Origin: an uncultured Desulfatiglans sp.
Lineage (GTDB): Bacteria > Desulfobacterota > DSM-4660 > Desulfatiglandales > Desulfatiglandaceae
Length of the DNA stretch: 64,000 bases
Reading direction: 5' to 3'
NCBI GenBank assembly: GCA_900498135.1
Contig: LR026961.1
Location: forward strand, 2,154,693 to 2,218,692
Shown: positions 27,141 to 35,610 of the stretch, piece after piece
Numbering within the stretch: the first letter of the stretch is position 1
Layout: the number at the start of each line of letters is the position of its first letter
Notes under the pieces: generated by a model
Databases searched by the model: none
What the model was told of the DNA's origin: nothing
The model's input: the letters and a program-made list of their open reading frames with translations, nothing else
Translations under genes and position numbers: made by a program

Positions 27141-28378
27141 TCCACCGAAACCTCCAACTCTTTTGCGTCCTGGAGTTTTTCCGCCTTGATCTTGACGCGG
27201 ATCATCTCAGCCGGGTGGAGGCGCATGAGCTTCTTCCGCGCCACCTTCCGTTCCCCGGCCCGCACCCAAACGGCCCTTTCCCGGGCAGGCTCCGCGACCC
27301 GCAGGGACAGCGTGAAATCCCCCCGCCCGCTCACTGTCTGCGGCAGCACATAGCGGACGCCGGGTCCGGGGCTGATGGCGATCCGGGGCTCCGCAGTGCG
27401 GGCCTCACCCTGGACGTAGGCCGCGGCGCAGGCTCCCGCGAGGGCCGCCTCCTCCGAGACCCAGTCGACCAGATCGTGGACGTGCAGGACGTTGCCGCAG
27501 GAAAAGACCCCCGGAATACTGGTCATGAACGTATCGTCCACGGCCGCCCCGCTCGTCCGGTCTTCCATGAGCACCGAGGCGCTCCGTGAAAGCTCGTTTT
27601 CGGGGATCAGTCCGACCGAAAGAAGCAGCGTGTCGCAGGGGACAAAGCGCTCGGTGCCCGGGACAGGGCGGCGGATCGCATCGATCTCCGCGACGGTTAC
27701 ACCCGTCAGGCGTTCCTTGCCATGGACCTCGATCACCGAGGTGCCGAGATATAAGGGGATGCCGTAATCATTCAAGCACTGCTGGATGTTCCTGGGTAGG
27801 CCGCTTGCATAGGGGAGGATCTCGAAGACCGCCTCGACCTTGGCCCCTTCCAGGGTCAACCGCCGGGCCATGATGAGCCCGATGTCGCCCGAGCCCAGGA
27901 TGACGGCCCGTTCGCCGACCATGATGTTCTGAAGGTTGATCAGGTTCTGGGCGGCTCCGGCCGTGTAGATCCCGGCAGGCCGGGTGCCTGGAAGGGAAAT
28001 GGCGCCGGCTGTCCTTTCGCGGCAGCCCATCGCCAGGACCACGGCGCCGGCGTCGATCTGCATGAACCCGCCGCGCGAACTGACCTGGAGGGACCGGTTG
28101 GCGCCGAGGCCGAGGACGATCGTCCCGAGCATCGCCTCGATGCCGAGGGAATGGAATCGGTCGATGTAGCGCTGCGCGTATTCGGGACCGCTCAGGGCCT
28201 CCCCGAAGCGGTGCAGCCCGAAGCCGTCGTGGATGCACTGGTTGAGAATGCCGCCGAGGATCTTGTCCCGTTCGATCAGCAGGACGTCTTTGCACCCGTT
28301 TGTTTTTGCGGCAATGGCGGCGGAGAGGCCTGCCGGTCCTCCTCCGATGACGACCAGATCGCGTTTTATCGTTTGCAT
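27137..28378 (-). CDS. FAD/NAD(P)-dependent oxidoreductase
   Basis: A 413-residue flavoprotein of the pyridine nucleotide-disulfide oxidoreductase superfamily. The FAD-binding motif is near the N-terminus (VVIGGGPAGLSAAIAA). QCIHDGFGLHRFGEALSGPEYA and GCRERTAGAISLPGTRPAGIYTAG are typical of the family linked to GlpA and DUF1667. The NAD motif is VILGSGDIGLIMARRL, and the C-terminal FAD-contacting segment is PGVFSCGNVLHVHDLVDW. It has a characteristic C-terminal extension. It probably accepts electrons from the GlpA-like subunit. It sits between the two partner genes with overlaps or gaps of under 15 bases. Confidence 0.9.
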   Translation of the reverse strand: MQTIKRDLVVIGGGPAGLSAAIAAKTNGCKDVLLIERDKILGGILNQCIHDGFGLHRFGEALSGPEYAQRYIDRFHSLGIEAMLGTIVLGLGANRSLQVSSRGGFMQIDAGAVVLAMGCRERTAGAISLPGTRPAGIYTAGAAQNLINLQNIMVGERAVILGSGDIGLIMARRLTLEGAKVEAVFEILPYASGLPRNIQQCLNDYGIPLYLGTSVIEVHGKERLTGVTVAEIDAIRRPVPGTERFVPCDTLLLSVGLIPENELSRSASVLMEDRTSGAAVDDTFMTSIPGVFSCGNVLHVHDLVDWVSEEAALAGACAAAYVQGEARTAEPRIAISPGPGVRYVLPQTVSGRGDFTLSLRVAEPARERAVWVRAGERKVARKKLMRLHPAEMIRVKIKAEKLQDAKELEVSVE

Positions 28379-28391
28379 GGTGATTCGGCCC

Positions 28392-29852
28392 CTAACGCAC
28401 GCGCCCTGAAAAGAGGTGCGAGCCTTTGCTGAACAATAGATAATCCTCCGGCCGGTAGCCGAATTCCTTTTCCAGGATCTGCACGATTCGCGGGAGGCAG
28501 AATCCGCCCTGGCAGCGCCCCATCATGGCCCTTGAACGATACTTGATCCCGGCGATCGTCCGCGCACCGAGGGGGTTCTGGATGGCCTCCAGGACCTCGC
28601 GCTTGGTGATCTGTTCGCAGCGGCAGACGATCTCACCGTAATCCGGGTCCTGCGCGACCAGATCGGCCTTCTCCTCCGCCGGCAGCTCGTGGAACAGCTC
28701 CGCGCGGCCGGGGCGTTCTGCGATGAACGCGGCCTTTTCCACCAGGGGCAGCCTCTCCGCCACCATCTCCCGCACCATCTCGGCAATGGCCGGGGAGGAA
28801 GTCAGTCCGGGGCTTTCGATCCCGACCAGATTGATGAAACCCGGGAAATCGGTGCGGCTTTCGATGACGAAGTCCTTGAAGCCCTTGATTTCCGGTGGGG
28901 TCTGTTTGGCCCGGAGGCCGGAAAAGCTGCGGATGAAGTCCGCCGTCGAGATCCCGGGCAGGAGTTCGTGCCCCTCCTTCTTGAGCTGGGCGATGATGTC
29001 GGATGTGCAGGCGTAGTCGTCGGGCGTATCCACGTATTCGTTGCTCGGGCCGATGAGGATATTACCGTCGACGGTGTTCGTGAGGTGGATTCCCAGACCG
29101 GCGCCCCCCTTTCGCGGGGCCGGGTAGACGAGTACGGAGAGGCTTCCTTGCAGGCGCTTGTCGAGGATCAGGTATTCACCCCGGCAGGGGTAGATGCGGT
29201 ATTCCGAGATGCCGAGCAGCGCGCAGATCCGGTCGGCGTAAAGGCCGGCGGCGTTGATCAGGACGCGGGCCTCGAAGGTATCGCCTCCCGTGGTCGTTAC
29301 TGTGAATCCATCGGCGCCGTAGCGGACGGCGTCGGCCTCCTGACCAAGGTGGAAGTCGACGCCGTTCATCCTGGCATTATCGGCGAGGGCGATGGTCAGC
29401 CCGTAAGGGCAGATGATCCCGGTGGTCGGTGAATGAAGCGCCCGGATGCCGCCCACGCCCGGCTGGATCGCCTGCATGGTGGCTTTGTCGAGGATCTCGA
29501 GTCCTGGAACTCCGTTGGCTTCGCCCTGCTCTTTCAGGGCATGGAGCGTGCGGACGTCTTCTTCGTCCTGGGCGACGGTGAGCTTGCCGATATACTGGAT
29601 CTTGACCTTCAGCTCCCGGCATAACGGGCCCATCAGGGCGTTGCCCCGCACGTTCAGGCGGGCGCGCAGGGCCCCGGGTTTGTAGTGAATGCCTGAATGG
29701 AGCACCCCGCTGTTGCGGGAGCTCGTGCCCATGCCCACGTCCAGTTCCTTTTCGAGCACTGCGACGCGGATCTCGTAGCGGGACAGCTCCCGCGCGATGG
29801 CGTTTCCCACCACGCCTGCGCCGATGATCAAGACGTCATATGAATGTTCCAT
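28392..29852 (-). CDS. GlpA-like FAD dehydrogenase with C-terminal [2Fe-2S] domain
   Basis: 486 residues. The N-terminal DAO-type FAD domain begins DVLIIGAGVVGNAIARELS. Substrate-side motifs include GTSSRNSGVLHSGIHYKPGA and GVESPGL-like VGIESPGLTSSPAIAE. The C-terminal BFD-like domain (about 400-470) carries CRCEQITKREV and RCQGGFC, four Cys for a [2Fe-2S] cluster. The family oxidises glycerol 3-phosphate or 2-hydroxy acids such as 2-hydroxyglutarate, and the substrate cannot be fixed here. It is the first gene of a three-gene operon with the FAD oxidoreductase and DUF1667. No strong Shine-Dalgarno precedes ATG 29852. Confidence 0.88.
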   Translation of the reverse strand: MEHSYDVLIIGAGVVGNAIARELSRYEIRVAVLEKELDVGMGTSSRNSGVLHSGIHYKPGALRARLNVRGNALMGPLCRELKVKIQYIGKLTVAQDEEDVRTLHALKEQGEANGVPGLEILDKATMQAIQPGVGGIRALHSPTTGIICPYGLTIALADNARMNGVDFHLGQEADAVRYGADGFTVTTTGGDTFEARVLINAAGLYADRICALLGISEYRIYPCRGEYLILDKRLQGSLSVLVYPAPRKGGAGLGIHLTNTVDGNILIGPSNEYVDTPDDYACTSDIIAQLKKEGHELLPGISTADFIRSFSGLRAKQTPPEIKGFKDFVIESRTDFPGFINLVGIESPGLTSSPAIAEMVREMVAERLPLVEKAAFIAERPGRAELFHELPAEEKADLVAQDPDYGEIVCRCEQITKREVLEAIQNPLGARTIAGIKYRSRAMMGRCQGGFCLPRIVQILEKEFGYRPEDYLLFSKGSHLFSGRVR

Positions 29853-30058
29853 GATTCGACAACGATTCGCTTTCTCTGATGTATGTACATGGCGCCCGGC
29901 ATTCAGCCTTCCAGTCGATGCGGTCCCTCGGCAGCCTCGGATTCACTGTGCACGTTCTTTATCGACCTCGGCCAGTGCATGCATCTCTGGATGAACAGCC
30001 TGCCGGTTCGGGATGGCCATTTTCGGGACCTCCTCCGGTTCAATGCCCGGAAACGCAG

Positions 30059-30090
30059 GAGCGCGGCCCGTTGAACCGAGGGCCGCGCTC
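30059..30090 (-). terminator. Strong hairpin downstream of abfD
   Basis: A perfect 11-bp stem (GAGCGCGGCCC/GGGCCGCGCTC) with a 10-base loop lies 21 bases after the abfD stop. There is no T-run on the minus strand, so it may stabilise or weakly end the transcript. Confidence 0.5.
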
Positions 30091-30111
30091 ACGGCTGAAA
30101 ATGGATCAGGG

Positions 30112-31548
30112 TCAGGATTCGATGCCTGCCAGGCGTTTGGCGGCATCTTTTTTCCGGTCGATGTTCGTCTCGCGGAAGATGGTGACCCGATGGGCCTCGG
30201 GCGATCCTCCGCCGTGGATATCGGAGATGGTGTCGGCGCTTTCGAGGGCGAGCTTTTCCGCCAGCCGGTATAGCTTGATGCGGTTGTCGATCGGCACGCC
30301 GTCGGCCCCTTTCATGTATTTTTTCACCAGCGGTCCGATCTCCGGATTCTCGAAATCGCGATCGGAAGGCATGTCGGCCACGAAGCCGCCGCAGACATCG
30401 ACCATGAGCCGGATCGCCTCGGCCATCTCCTTGCCCTCGTGGATCTTGGAGGCGTTGGCCAGGACCGTGTCGATGAAATAGGTCCCGGAGGGCTCCTGCT
30501 TCCCCTCGTAGGAACTGGCGAGACAGCAGCCATAGAGCGTCTCGGCCCGGTGGATCATGTCGATGACCTTCTGTTTGAGGTGTCCGGCCTTCGATGTGCC
30601 ATTATATTCCATCATCGTCAAGGCCGTTCCGATCATGCAGTCGATTTTTCCGGACTTGCAACCGCCGTGGCTCTGACGGTGGAAGGAGGAGAAGCGGACG
30701 ACCATCTCCACCGCGAACTCCGTCTCTCCGCACATGAAGACCCGTTCCCAGGGGACGAAGACATCGTTGAAGATCAGGGTGGGGCAGTACTTGGAGTAGC
30801 GGATGTTGCCGACGTCGTAGCCGTCGAGCTCCCGCATGTCGAGGCTCGAACGGCCCACCACGTGGATGAGCCCCGGTGCATCCGCCGGTACGGCGAAGGA
30901 CAGGGCATAGTCTTCGTCTCCTTTGCGCATCGCGCGGGTGGGCAGCACGATGATTTCGTGCGAGGAAAGAGACCCGGTTTGGTGGGCCTTGGCGCCGCGC
31001 ACCACGATGCCATCGTCCCGTTTTTCGACGACGTGGACATACATATCCTTGTCTTCCTGGTCTTTGGGGCCCTTGGACCGGTCGCCTTTGACGTCCGTCA
31101 CACCGGCATTGGCGGTCAGGTCGTTTTTCTGCATGTATTTCAGGAATTCGACGAAGTTGTCGTAATAGTGCGTGCCGTACTTCTGATCGATATCGTAAGT
31201 GACGATCGAGAGGGTCGACAGGCAGTCGAGCCCCGTGCAGCGCTGATGGCAAGTGCCGACATAGGCCCCGAGCTTTCGGTTCAGCTTGACCCGGGCGACC
31301 AGGTCTTCGATGGAGGACGGCGGCAGGGTGAACCGGTTCACCGGTTCATTGATGAGCGGGCTCTGAGTGACCGCCAGGTCTTTGAAATCATCCAGTTCGG
31401 CGACTTCATAGGTGGCGGCGGTGGCCTCTATCCCCGCCCGCAGCCGGGGGTTGTCCACCACATCGGTGAGTTTCTGTCCGAACATGTAGGCAGTCGGGTT
31501 CATCCGGCGCAGAGATTCGATGTATTCTTCCTTCGTTTTCAAACCCAT
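30112..31548 (-). CDS. abfD: 4-hydroxybutyryl-CoA dehydratase-type [4Fe-4S] flavoenzyme
   Basis: The 478-residue protein belongs to the HpaB/AbfD acyl-CoA-dehydrogenase-like family. The iron-sulfur ligands that distinguish AbfD are present: two Cys in GTCHQRCTGLDC (spacing Cys-x3-Cys) and His with Cys seven residues later in FHRQSHGGCKSG. The enzyme dehydrates 4-hydroxybutyryl-CoA to crotonyl-CoA, usually with vinylacetyl-CoA isomerase activity, and is oxygen-sensitive. The length matches (about 490). It lies downstream of a GntR regulator on the same strand and opposite sucCD. That suggests a succinate/4-hydroxybutyrate conversion module, although no 4-hydroxybutyrate dehydrogenase or CoA transferase is adjacent. 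A related dehydratase of another hydroxyacyl-CoA is possible. Confidence 0.88.
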   Translation of the reverse strand: MGLKTKEEYIESLRRMNPTAYMFGQKLTDVVDNPRLRAGIEATAATYEVAELDDFKDLAVTQSPLINEPVNRFTLPPSSIEDLVARVKLNRKLGAYVGTCHQRCTGLDCLSTLSIVTYDIDQKYGTHYYDNFVEFLKYMQKNDLTANAGVTDVKGDRSKGPKDQEDKDMYVHVVEKRDDGIVVRGAKAHQTGSLSSHEIIVLPTRAMRKGDEDYALSFAVPADAPGLIHVVGRSSLDMRELDGYDVGNIRYSKYCPTLIFNDVFVPWERVFMCGETEFAVEMVVRFSSFHRQSHGGCKSGKIDCMIGTALTMMEYNGTSKAGHLKQKVIDMIHRAETLYGCCLASSYEGKQEPSGTYFIDTVLANASKIHEGKEMAEAIRLMVDVCGGFVADMPSDRDFENPEIGPLVKKYMKGADGVPIDNRIKLYRLAEKLALESADTISDIHGGGSPEAHRVTIFRETNIDRKKDAAKRLAGIES

Positions 31549-31784
31549 GGTAATTCCTCCTTGGTGACTTTTGAGAGTAGATAACGCCGGCGGTTTACAG
31601 CCTTACCTCCTGAGCGTTGTTGCAGTCGTCGATGTCTTTCATCTGCATTCTTTCCGGCGGGCAGAGCGAAAAACCCATACCCGAGGCTCTGCAAAAACGG
31701 CCGGCATGCTTTTAGCTGAAGCTGGCAAGGCATCGGCCGCTACCAGGACCCTTGACAGAAAAGGCAGGCGGGTCCGGGGGTGTC

Positions 31785-32489
31785 TTAAAATTCAGGTTCC
31801 TCCCGCTTCTCCAGGAATTTGCGAATTCCGGCAAGGACCTTTTCCTTGGCGTTGGTGATGTGCGCCGAGAGGACTTCTTGCGCCCCTTTTGCATCCCGCG
31901 CCAGGATGCAGTCGTAGGCTCTCTTGTGGGCCTGATCGGTCAGATCCGCAGGTTCGACCGGGAAATAGTTGCCGCCGTATTTCAGGAAAAGGAGATCGAA
32001 GATATTGCCGAGGATGCGGATCTGCGTCGGTTTGCGGGACAGGGACGCAAGGGTCAGATGGAACTCCCTGTTCTTGAAGAGCCGCTCCTGAATCAGGTAC
32101 GCCTCGTTATCCACGGAGCGGTGGGCCTCCAGGGCCGACCGAAGCTTCTCCGCGCCGTTCTCGTCCAGGTGCCTCACGACGGACGGGATCAGGGATGGTT
32201 CGATCAATTCGCGCAATTCGTAAATCTCTTCGATTTCCTCGAGTCTGAAAGGCTCCATGAAGTAGCCGCGATTGGGCTCGTGACGCACAAAACCCTGGAA
32301 TTCAAGCCACTTCAAGGCTTGGATTACGGGCGTTGGGCTCATGTGGAGCTGTTCGGCCACATCACCGCAGGCGACCTTCTGACCAGGGACGATTTCCTTA
32401 TGGTAAAGCATGCGCCGGATGCCCCTGTACGCAATCTGGGCATGGTCTTTCCGTAGGTCGTCCCGTCTTGAGGTCCTGTTGGATTTCAT
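31785..32489 (-). CDS. GntR-family (FCD) transcriptional regulator
   Basis: A 234-residue repressor-type protein. The N-terminal winged helix (about 15-85) has VACGDVAEQLHMSPTPVIQALKWLEFQGFV, with the typical GntR recognition helix. The C-terminal all-helical FCD domain has the metal/ligand motif (ELRELIEPSLIPS … FHLTLASLS … RDAKGAQEVLSAHI). FCD members bind organic acids or acyl-CoAs. It sits between abfD (same strand, downstream) and sucC (divergent). An AT-rich inverted repeat in the divergent spacer is the likely operator. Confidence 0.9.
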   Translation of the reverse strand: MKSNRTSRRDDLRKDHAQIAYRGIRRMLYHKEIVPGQKVACGDVAEQLHMSPTPVIQALKWLEFQGFVRHEPNRGYFMEPFRLEEIEEIYELRELIEPSLIPSVVRHLDENGAEKLRSALEAHRSVDNEAYLIQERLFKNREFHLTLASLSRKPTQIRILGNIFDLLFLKYGGNYFPVEPADLTDQAHKRAYDCILARDAKGAQEVLSAHITNAKEKVLAGIRKFLEKREEPEF

Positions 32490-32505
32490 TTCTTGATTTC
32501 CGATT

Positions 32506-32545
32506 TAATTAAAAACTTGATTAAAAGTTTAATTACAGATATAAG
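32506..32545 (+). promoter_or_regulatory. sucC promoter overlapping a probable GntR operator
   Basis: TTGATT (32517-32522) and TATAAG (32540-32545) are 17 bases apart. They overlap an inverted repeat TAATTAAA (32506-32513) / TTTAATTA (32528-32535). The site lies in the divergent spacer next to the regulator gene, so autoregulation and control of sucCD are likely. Not tested. Confidence 0.55.
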
Positions 32546-32651
32546 CTTTTTGTCAAGCTTTTTTCTTGGGAGCGGCCACAGCCCGTACGACACGATCGAT
32601 CGCGCGGGCCTCAAACACAAACCTCAGAGCATTCAGGCAAAGGAAAGAATC

Positions 32652-33797
32652 ATGAGACTTTTCGAATACGAAGCCGCGGAGATCTTTGAGTCGAAAGGCA
32701 TCCCCGTCCCGCGCAGAGGAGTCGCGGAATCCACCGAGGAGGCCCTGCGCATCGCCGACGGCATCGGATATCCAGTGATCGTCAAGGCGCAGGTCCTGGT
32801 GGGTGGCCGCGGCCTCGCGGGCGGGATTCAGGCCGCAAACTCCCCGGATGAACTGGAAGAGATCGCGGGCAGCATCCTGAACATGGATGTCAAAGGTCTG
32901 GCCGTTCGCAAGATCATGATCGCTGAAAAGGTGGCGGTTGAAAAGGAACTCTATCTGGGGATCACCATCGATGGGTTTTCGGGCCTTCCCGTGATTGTCG
33001 CGAGCACGGAAGGCGGCGTCAGGATAGAGGAAGTGGCGCGCAAGTCCCCCGAAAAGGTGGCCTCCATGAGGGCCGATCCGCAGTTCGGCTTTTATCCGTA
33101 TCAGGCGAGGACGCTTCTGCGGGGCCTGGGGCTTTCGCAGCGTCTGCTCGTCTCCTGCGCGGATGTGATCGTCCAGCTTTACAAGATCTTCACGCAACTC
33201 GAGGCCGTCATCGTCGAGATCAATCCCCTCGTGGTGCTTGCCAACGGCGGGGTCTTGGCTGTGGATGCGGTTCTCGAGGTCGACAATTCGGCCCTTTCAC
33301 GAATCCGGCGCTACTCCCTTCCGAACCTCATCGGCCGCATCGAAAATGCGCTGGAGCGCAAAGGCAAGGAAATCGGCGTAACCTACGTCGACCTCGATGG
33401 GGACATCGGTCTGATTTCTTCGGGTGCGGGTTTGGGGATGGCCACGATGGATATCATCGGCGAGCGGCTGAGGCCGGCCAATTTTCTCGAAACCGGTGGG
33501 GGGATCACCGACAAACTGCTCTATAACTGCATGGAACTGCTGATGATGAAGGACGGTTTGCGCGGTATCCTCATCAATATATACGGCGGGATCAATCCGA
33601 TCCATGAGGGGGCCAAGGGCGTCGTGCGCTATATCCAAGAAAAGAAACTTAGCCTTCCGATCGTGGCGAAGGCCCTCGGAAATCATCAGGAGGAGACCTG
33701 GGAAATCTTTCGCTCGGCAGGGGTGCACGTGGTGACGGACCCTGCCTCCGAGGCGGCTGTGGAGCGGTTGTACGAGTTGGTGGGCCCCGGGAAGTGA
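32652..33797 (+). CDS. sucC: Succinate-CoA ligase (ADP-forming) beta subunit
   Basis: About 381 residues. The N-terminal ATP-grasp domain begins RLFEYEAAEIFESKGIPVP, with VKAQVLVGGRGLAGGI as the nucleotide loop. Metal-binding residues are in EINPLVV (about residue 200), followed by VDAVLEVDN. The C-terminal ligase domain has NFLETGGGITDK and LINIYGGINPIHEGAKG. ATG 32652 is preferred to the longer upstream frame because homologues start with RLFEYEA. The complex makes succinyl-CoA with ATP. It pairs with sucD 137 bases downstream. Divergence from gntR-abfD hints at use in a 4-carbon acid pathway rather than, or besides, the TCA cycle. Malate- or other acid-CoA ligase activity cannot be excluded. 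Confidence 0.9.
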   Translation: MRLFEYEAAEIFESKGIPVPRRGVAESTEEALRIADGIGYPVIVKAQVLVGGRGLAGGIQAANSPDELEEIAGSILNMDVKGLAVRKIMIAEKVAVEKELYLGITIDGFSGLPVIVASTEGGVRIEEVARKSPEKVASMRADPQFGFYPYQARTLLRGLGLSQRLLVSCADVIVQLYKIFTQLEAVIVEINPLVVLANGGVLAVDAVLEVDNSALSRIRRYSLPNLIGRIENALERKGKEIGVTYVDLDGDIGLISSGAGLGMATMDIIGERLRPANFLETGGGITDKLLYNCMELLMMKDGLRGILINIYGGINPIHEGAKGVVRYIQEKKLSLPIVAKALGNHQEETWEIFRSAGVHVVTDPASEAAVERLYELVGPGK

Positions 33798-33933
33798 CCG
33801 CCGGGTGTAGCGATGATATCCGGCAGCGGCCGGGGAAAGACGCCAAGCGTGTTTTTTATGGGTCCCCGATTCGCGAGGAAGGCTCCACCGATGTTTTGAA
33901 GGGTATTTTTAAAGGGATAAGAGGTCAAATCTC

Positions 33934-34806
33934 ATGAGTATTTTACTTGACGGTGACACCCGGGTGATTGTTCAAGGGATTACAGGCAAGATCGGGCAGG
34001 TGCAGACCTATTGGATGCTCGAATATGGTACGGCGGTGGTCGGCGGTGTCACCCCGGGAAAGGGCGGGTCCACCGTGGAGGGGCTGCCGGTTTTCGACAG
34101 GGTGGCGGAGGCTGTCGAGAAAACCGGGGCCAATGCCTCTGTTTTTTTCGTTCCGGCTGCGTTCGTGCTGGATGCCTTTTATGAGACCGTCGATGCAGGC
34201 GTCAAATTTATTGTGGTTGTTCCGGAGCATGTGCCGGTACACGACGTCATGAAGATGCGAGCCTATGCCCGCGAGAAAGGGGTCTTTGCCCTGGGGCCGA
34301 CGACGCCGGGCATCCTCGTCCCGGGCAAGGGCAAGATGGGGATTATGCCCGCTTCGCTTTTCTCTCCGGGACGGGTGGGGATCATCTCCCGCAGCGGTAC
34401 GCTCTCCTATGAGTTCGCCGGCATCCTCTCCCAAAAAGAGGTCGGACAGAGCACGGTGGTCGGGATGGGGGCCGACCCGGTCGCCTTGACGAATCTGCCG
34501 GACATTCTGAAGCTTTTCCAGGAAGACGAGGATACGGACGGGGTCATTATCGTTGGGGAGGTCGGTGGGGAGCAGGAAGAAAGGGCTGCGGAGTATATCG
34601 CCGGCCAAATGACCAAACCTGTCGCCGCCTATATCGCGGGCCGGTTTTCTCCGCAGGGCAAACGCATGGGGCATGCGGGGGCCATTGTCCGGGGGTCGGC
34701 CGGGACCGTCCAGGGGAAGACCGACGCCTTGAAGGCCGCCGGGGTGACGGTCCTGAAAAGCCCCATCGAAGTGGGTCGGTGGGCCATGGACCACAAACTG
34801 AGGTAG
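33934..34806 (+). CDS. sucD: Succinate-CoA ligase (ADP-forming) alpha subunit
   Basis: The 290-residue protein binds CoA and carries the phospho-histidine. The N-terminal Rossmann domain has VIVQGITGKIGQVQTYWMLEYG and GGVTPGKGGSTVEGLPVFD. PGILVPGKGKMGIMP and SRSGTLSYEFAGILS follow. The active His is in KRMGHAGAIVRGSAGT. The length and motif order are normal. The stop codon overlaps by one base the start of a long repeat copy, so no room is left for a separate terminator. Confidence 0.92.
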   Translation: MSILLDGDTRVIVQGITGKIGQVQTYWMLEYGTAVVGGVTPGKGGSTVEGLPVFDRVAEAVEKTGANASVFFVPAAFVLDAFYETVDAGVKFIVVVPEHVPVHDVMKMRAYAREKGVFALGPTTPGILVPGKGKMGIMPASLFSPGRVGIISRSGTLSYEFAGILSQKEVGQSTVVGMGADPVALTNLPDILKLFQEDEDTDGVIIVGEVGGEQEERAAEYIAGQMTKPVAAYIAGRFSPQGKRMGHAGAIVRGSAGTVQGKTDALKAAGVTVLKSPIEVGRWAMDHKLR

Positions 34807-34984
34807 TTTCCAGGCCGGAAATGGTCTTTTTGCCCAATCTCTGCGTCAATCTTCACGTTTGCTTGTGCGGCGACCTAGAGGTCGCCTCCGCGCAAACGCT
34901 CGATTTCCTTGATATTGGCCAAAAATCCTCATTTCCGGCCTGGAAACTAGATGATTTTCGAAGCTTCATTTCACGCCTGGAAAC
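34806..34984 (-). repeat. Foldback repeat, copy F (minus orientation, about 179 bp)
   Basis: Both arms and the tip (CGGCGACCTAGAGGTCGCC) are present. The core ends GTTTCCAGGCCGGAAATG and CATTTCCGGCCTGGAAAC at 34806-34947 carry a compensatory change (CAGGCC/GGCCTG) relative to other copies. The outer segment (CTAGATGATTTTCGAAGCTTCATT, 34947-34970) is repeated in tandem at 34984-35007. Confidence 0.8.
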
Positions 34985-35011
34985 TAGATGATTTTCGAAG
35001 TTTCATTACCG

Positions 35012-35062
35012 CCGTCCGGAAATGGTCTTTTTGCCCAATCTCTGCGTCAATCTGCACGGAGG
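35012..35062 (-). repeat. Half foldback repeat next to copy F (F2)
   Basis: It begins CCGTCCGGAAATGGTC and reads the minus-orientation arm to CAATCTGCACGGAGGCG, then breaks near the tip. It is preceded by the tandem copy of the 38-base outer segment of copy F. Confidence 0.65.
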
Positions 35063-35610
35063 CGTGCGGTTTGTCTTGCTGGGAGTTCTCGATGGACCGG
35101 CCCCCGACCGTTGTTTTTCACCTCTTCCCGGGAATGAATCCCTGGCTCCCCTTCTTCCCCGGCGGCCTTGCGGGAGCCCCGTGGATTTGCTCTTCAAGGC
35201 GTTGAAACCGTTCATGCCACCGGACTCTGCCAGGCAGAAGCGTGGCGCGAAGTCAAGCGGCTCATTTCACCGATGCCTTCCGCACCTGCGCCTGAGGGGG
35301 TTCCAAGCGACGCTTGACAAAAACCCCCCGGGTCTTTAATCTCCAGGATAGCGCTTATCGGGTCATCCATCGCGAAAATGGGGGCGGTCCTTCATCCTGA
35401 AAATGTCCGTCTTTCCTGTCCGCCCCAATCTCTGAACAATCAACGGTTCTCGAAACAGACCAGCGAGGCCCGCAGATCGACCCCCGGATCAGGAGGCCCT
35501 GTTCTGGGGAGGACACTGTGTGCCGGATTCATGGCCGGGAAGACGGTTTCTGAGGGCGGAACGTACGAACGAAGGCCTATCGTGTAAACAAAGGAAAAGG
35601 AGCGGACAAG
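35063..35610. other. Gap before the RnfB-GltD fusion gene
   Basis: No gene is supported. The promoter at 35314-35342 lies here. The rest shows no clear hairpin or motif. Confidence 0.4.
35314..35342 (+). promoter_or_regulatory. Sigma70-type promoter for the RnfB-GltD fusion gene
   Basis: TTGACA (35314-35319), a 17-base spacer, and TAATCT (35337-35342). The -35 is perfect. It would give a leader of about 260 bases. Confidence 0.5.
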
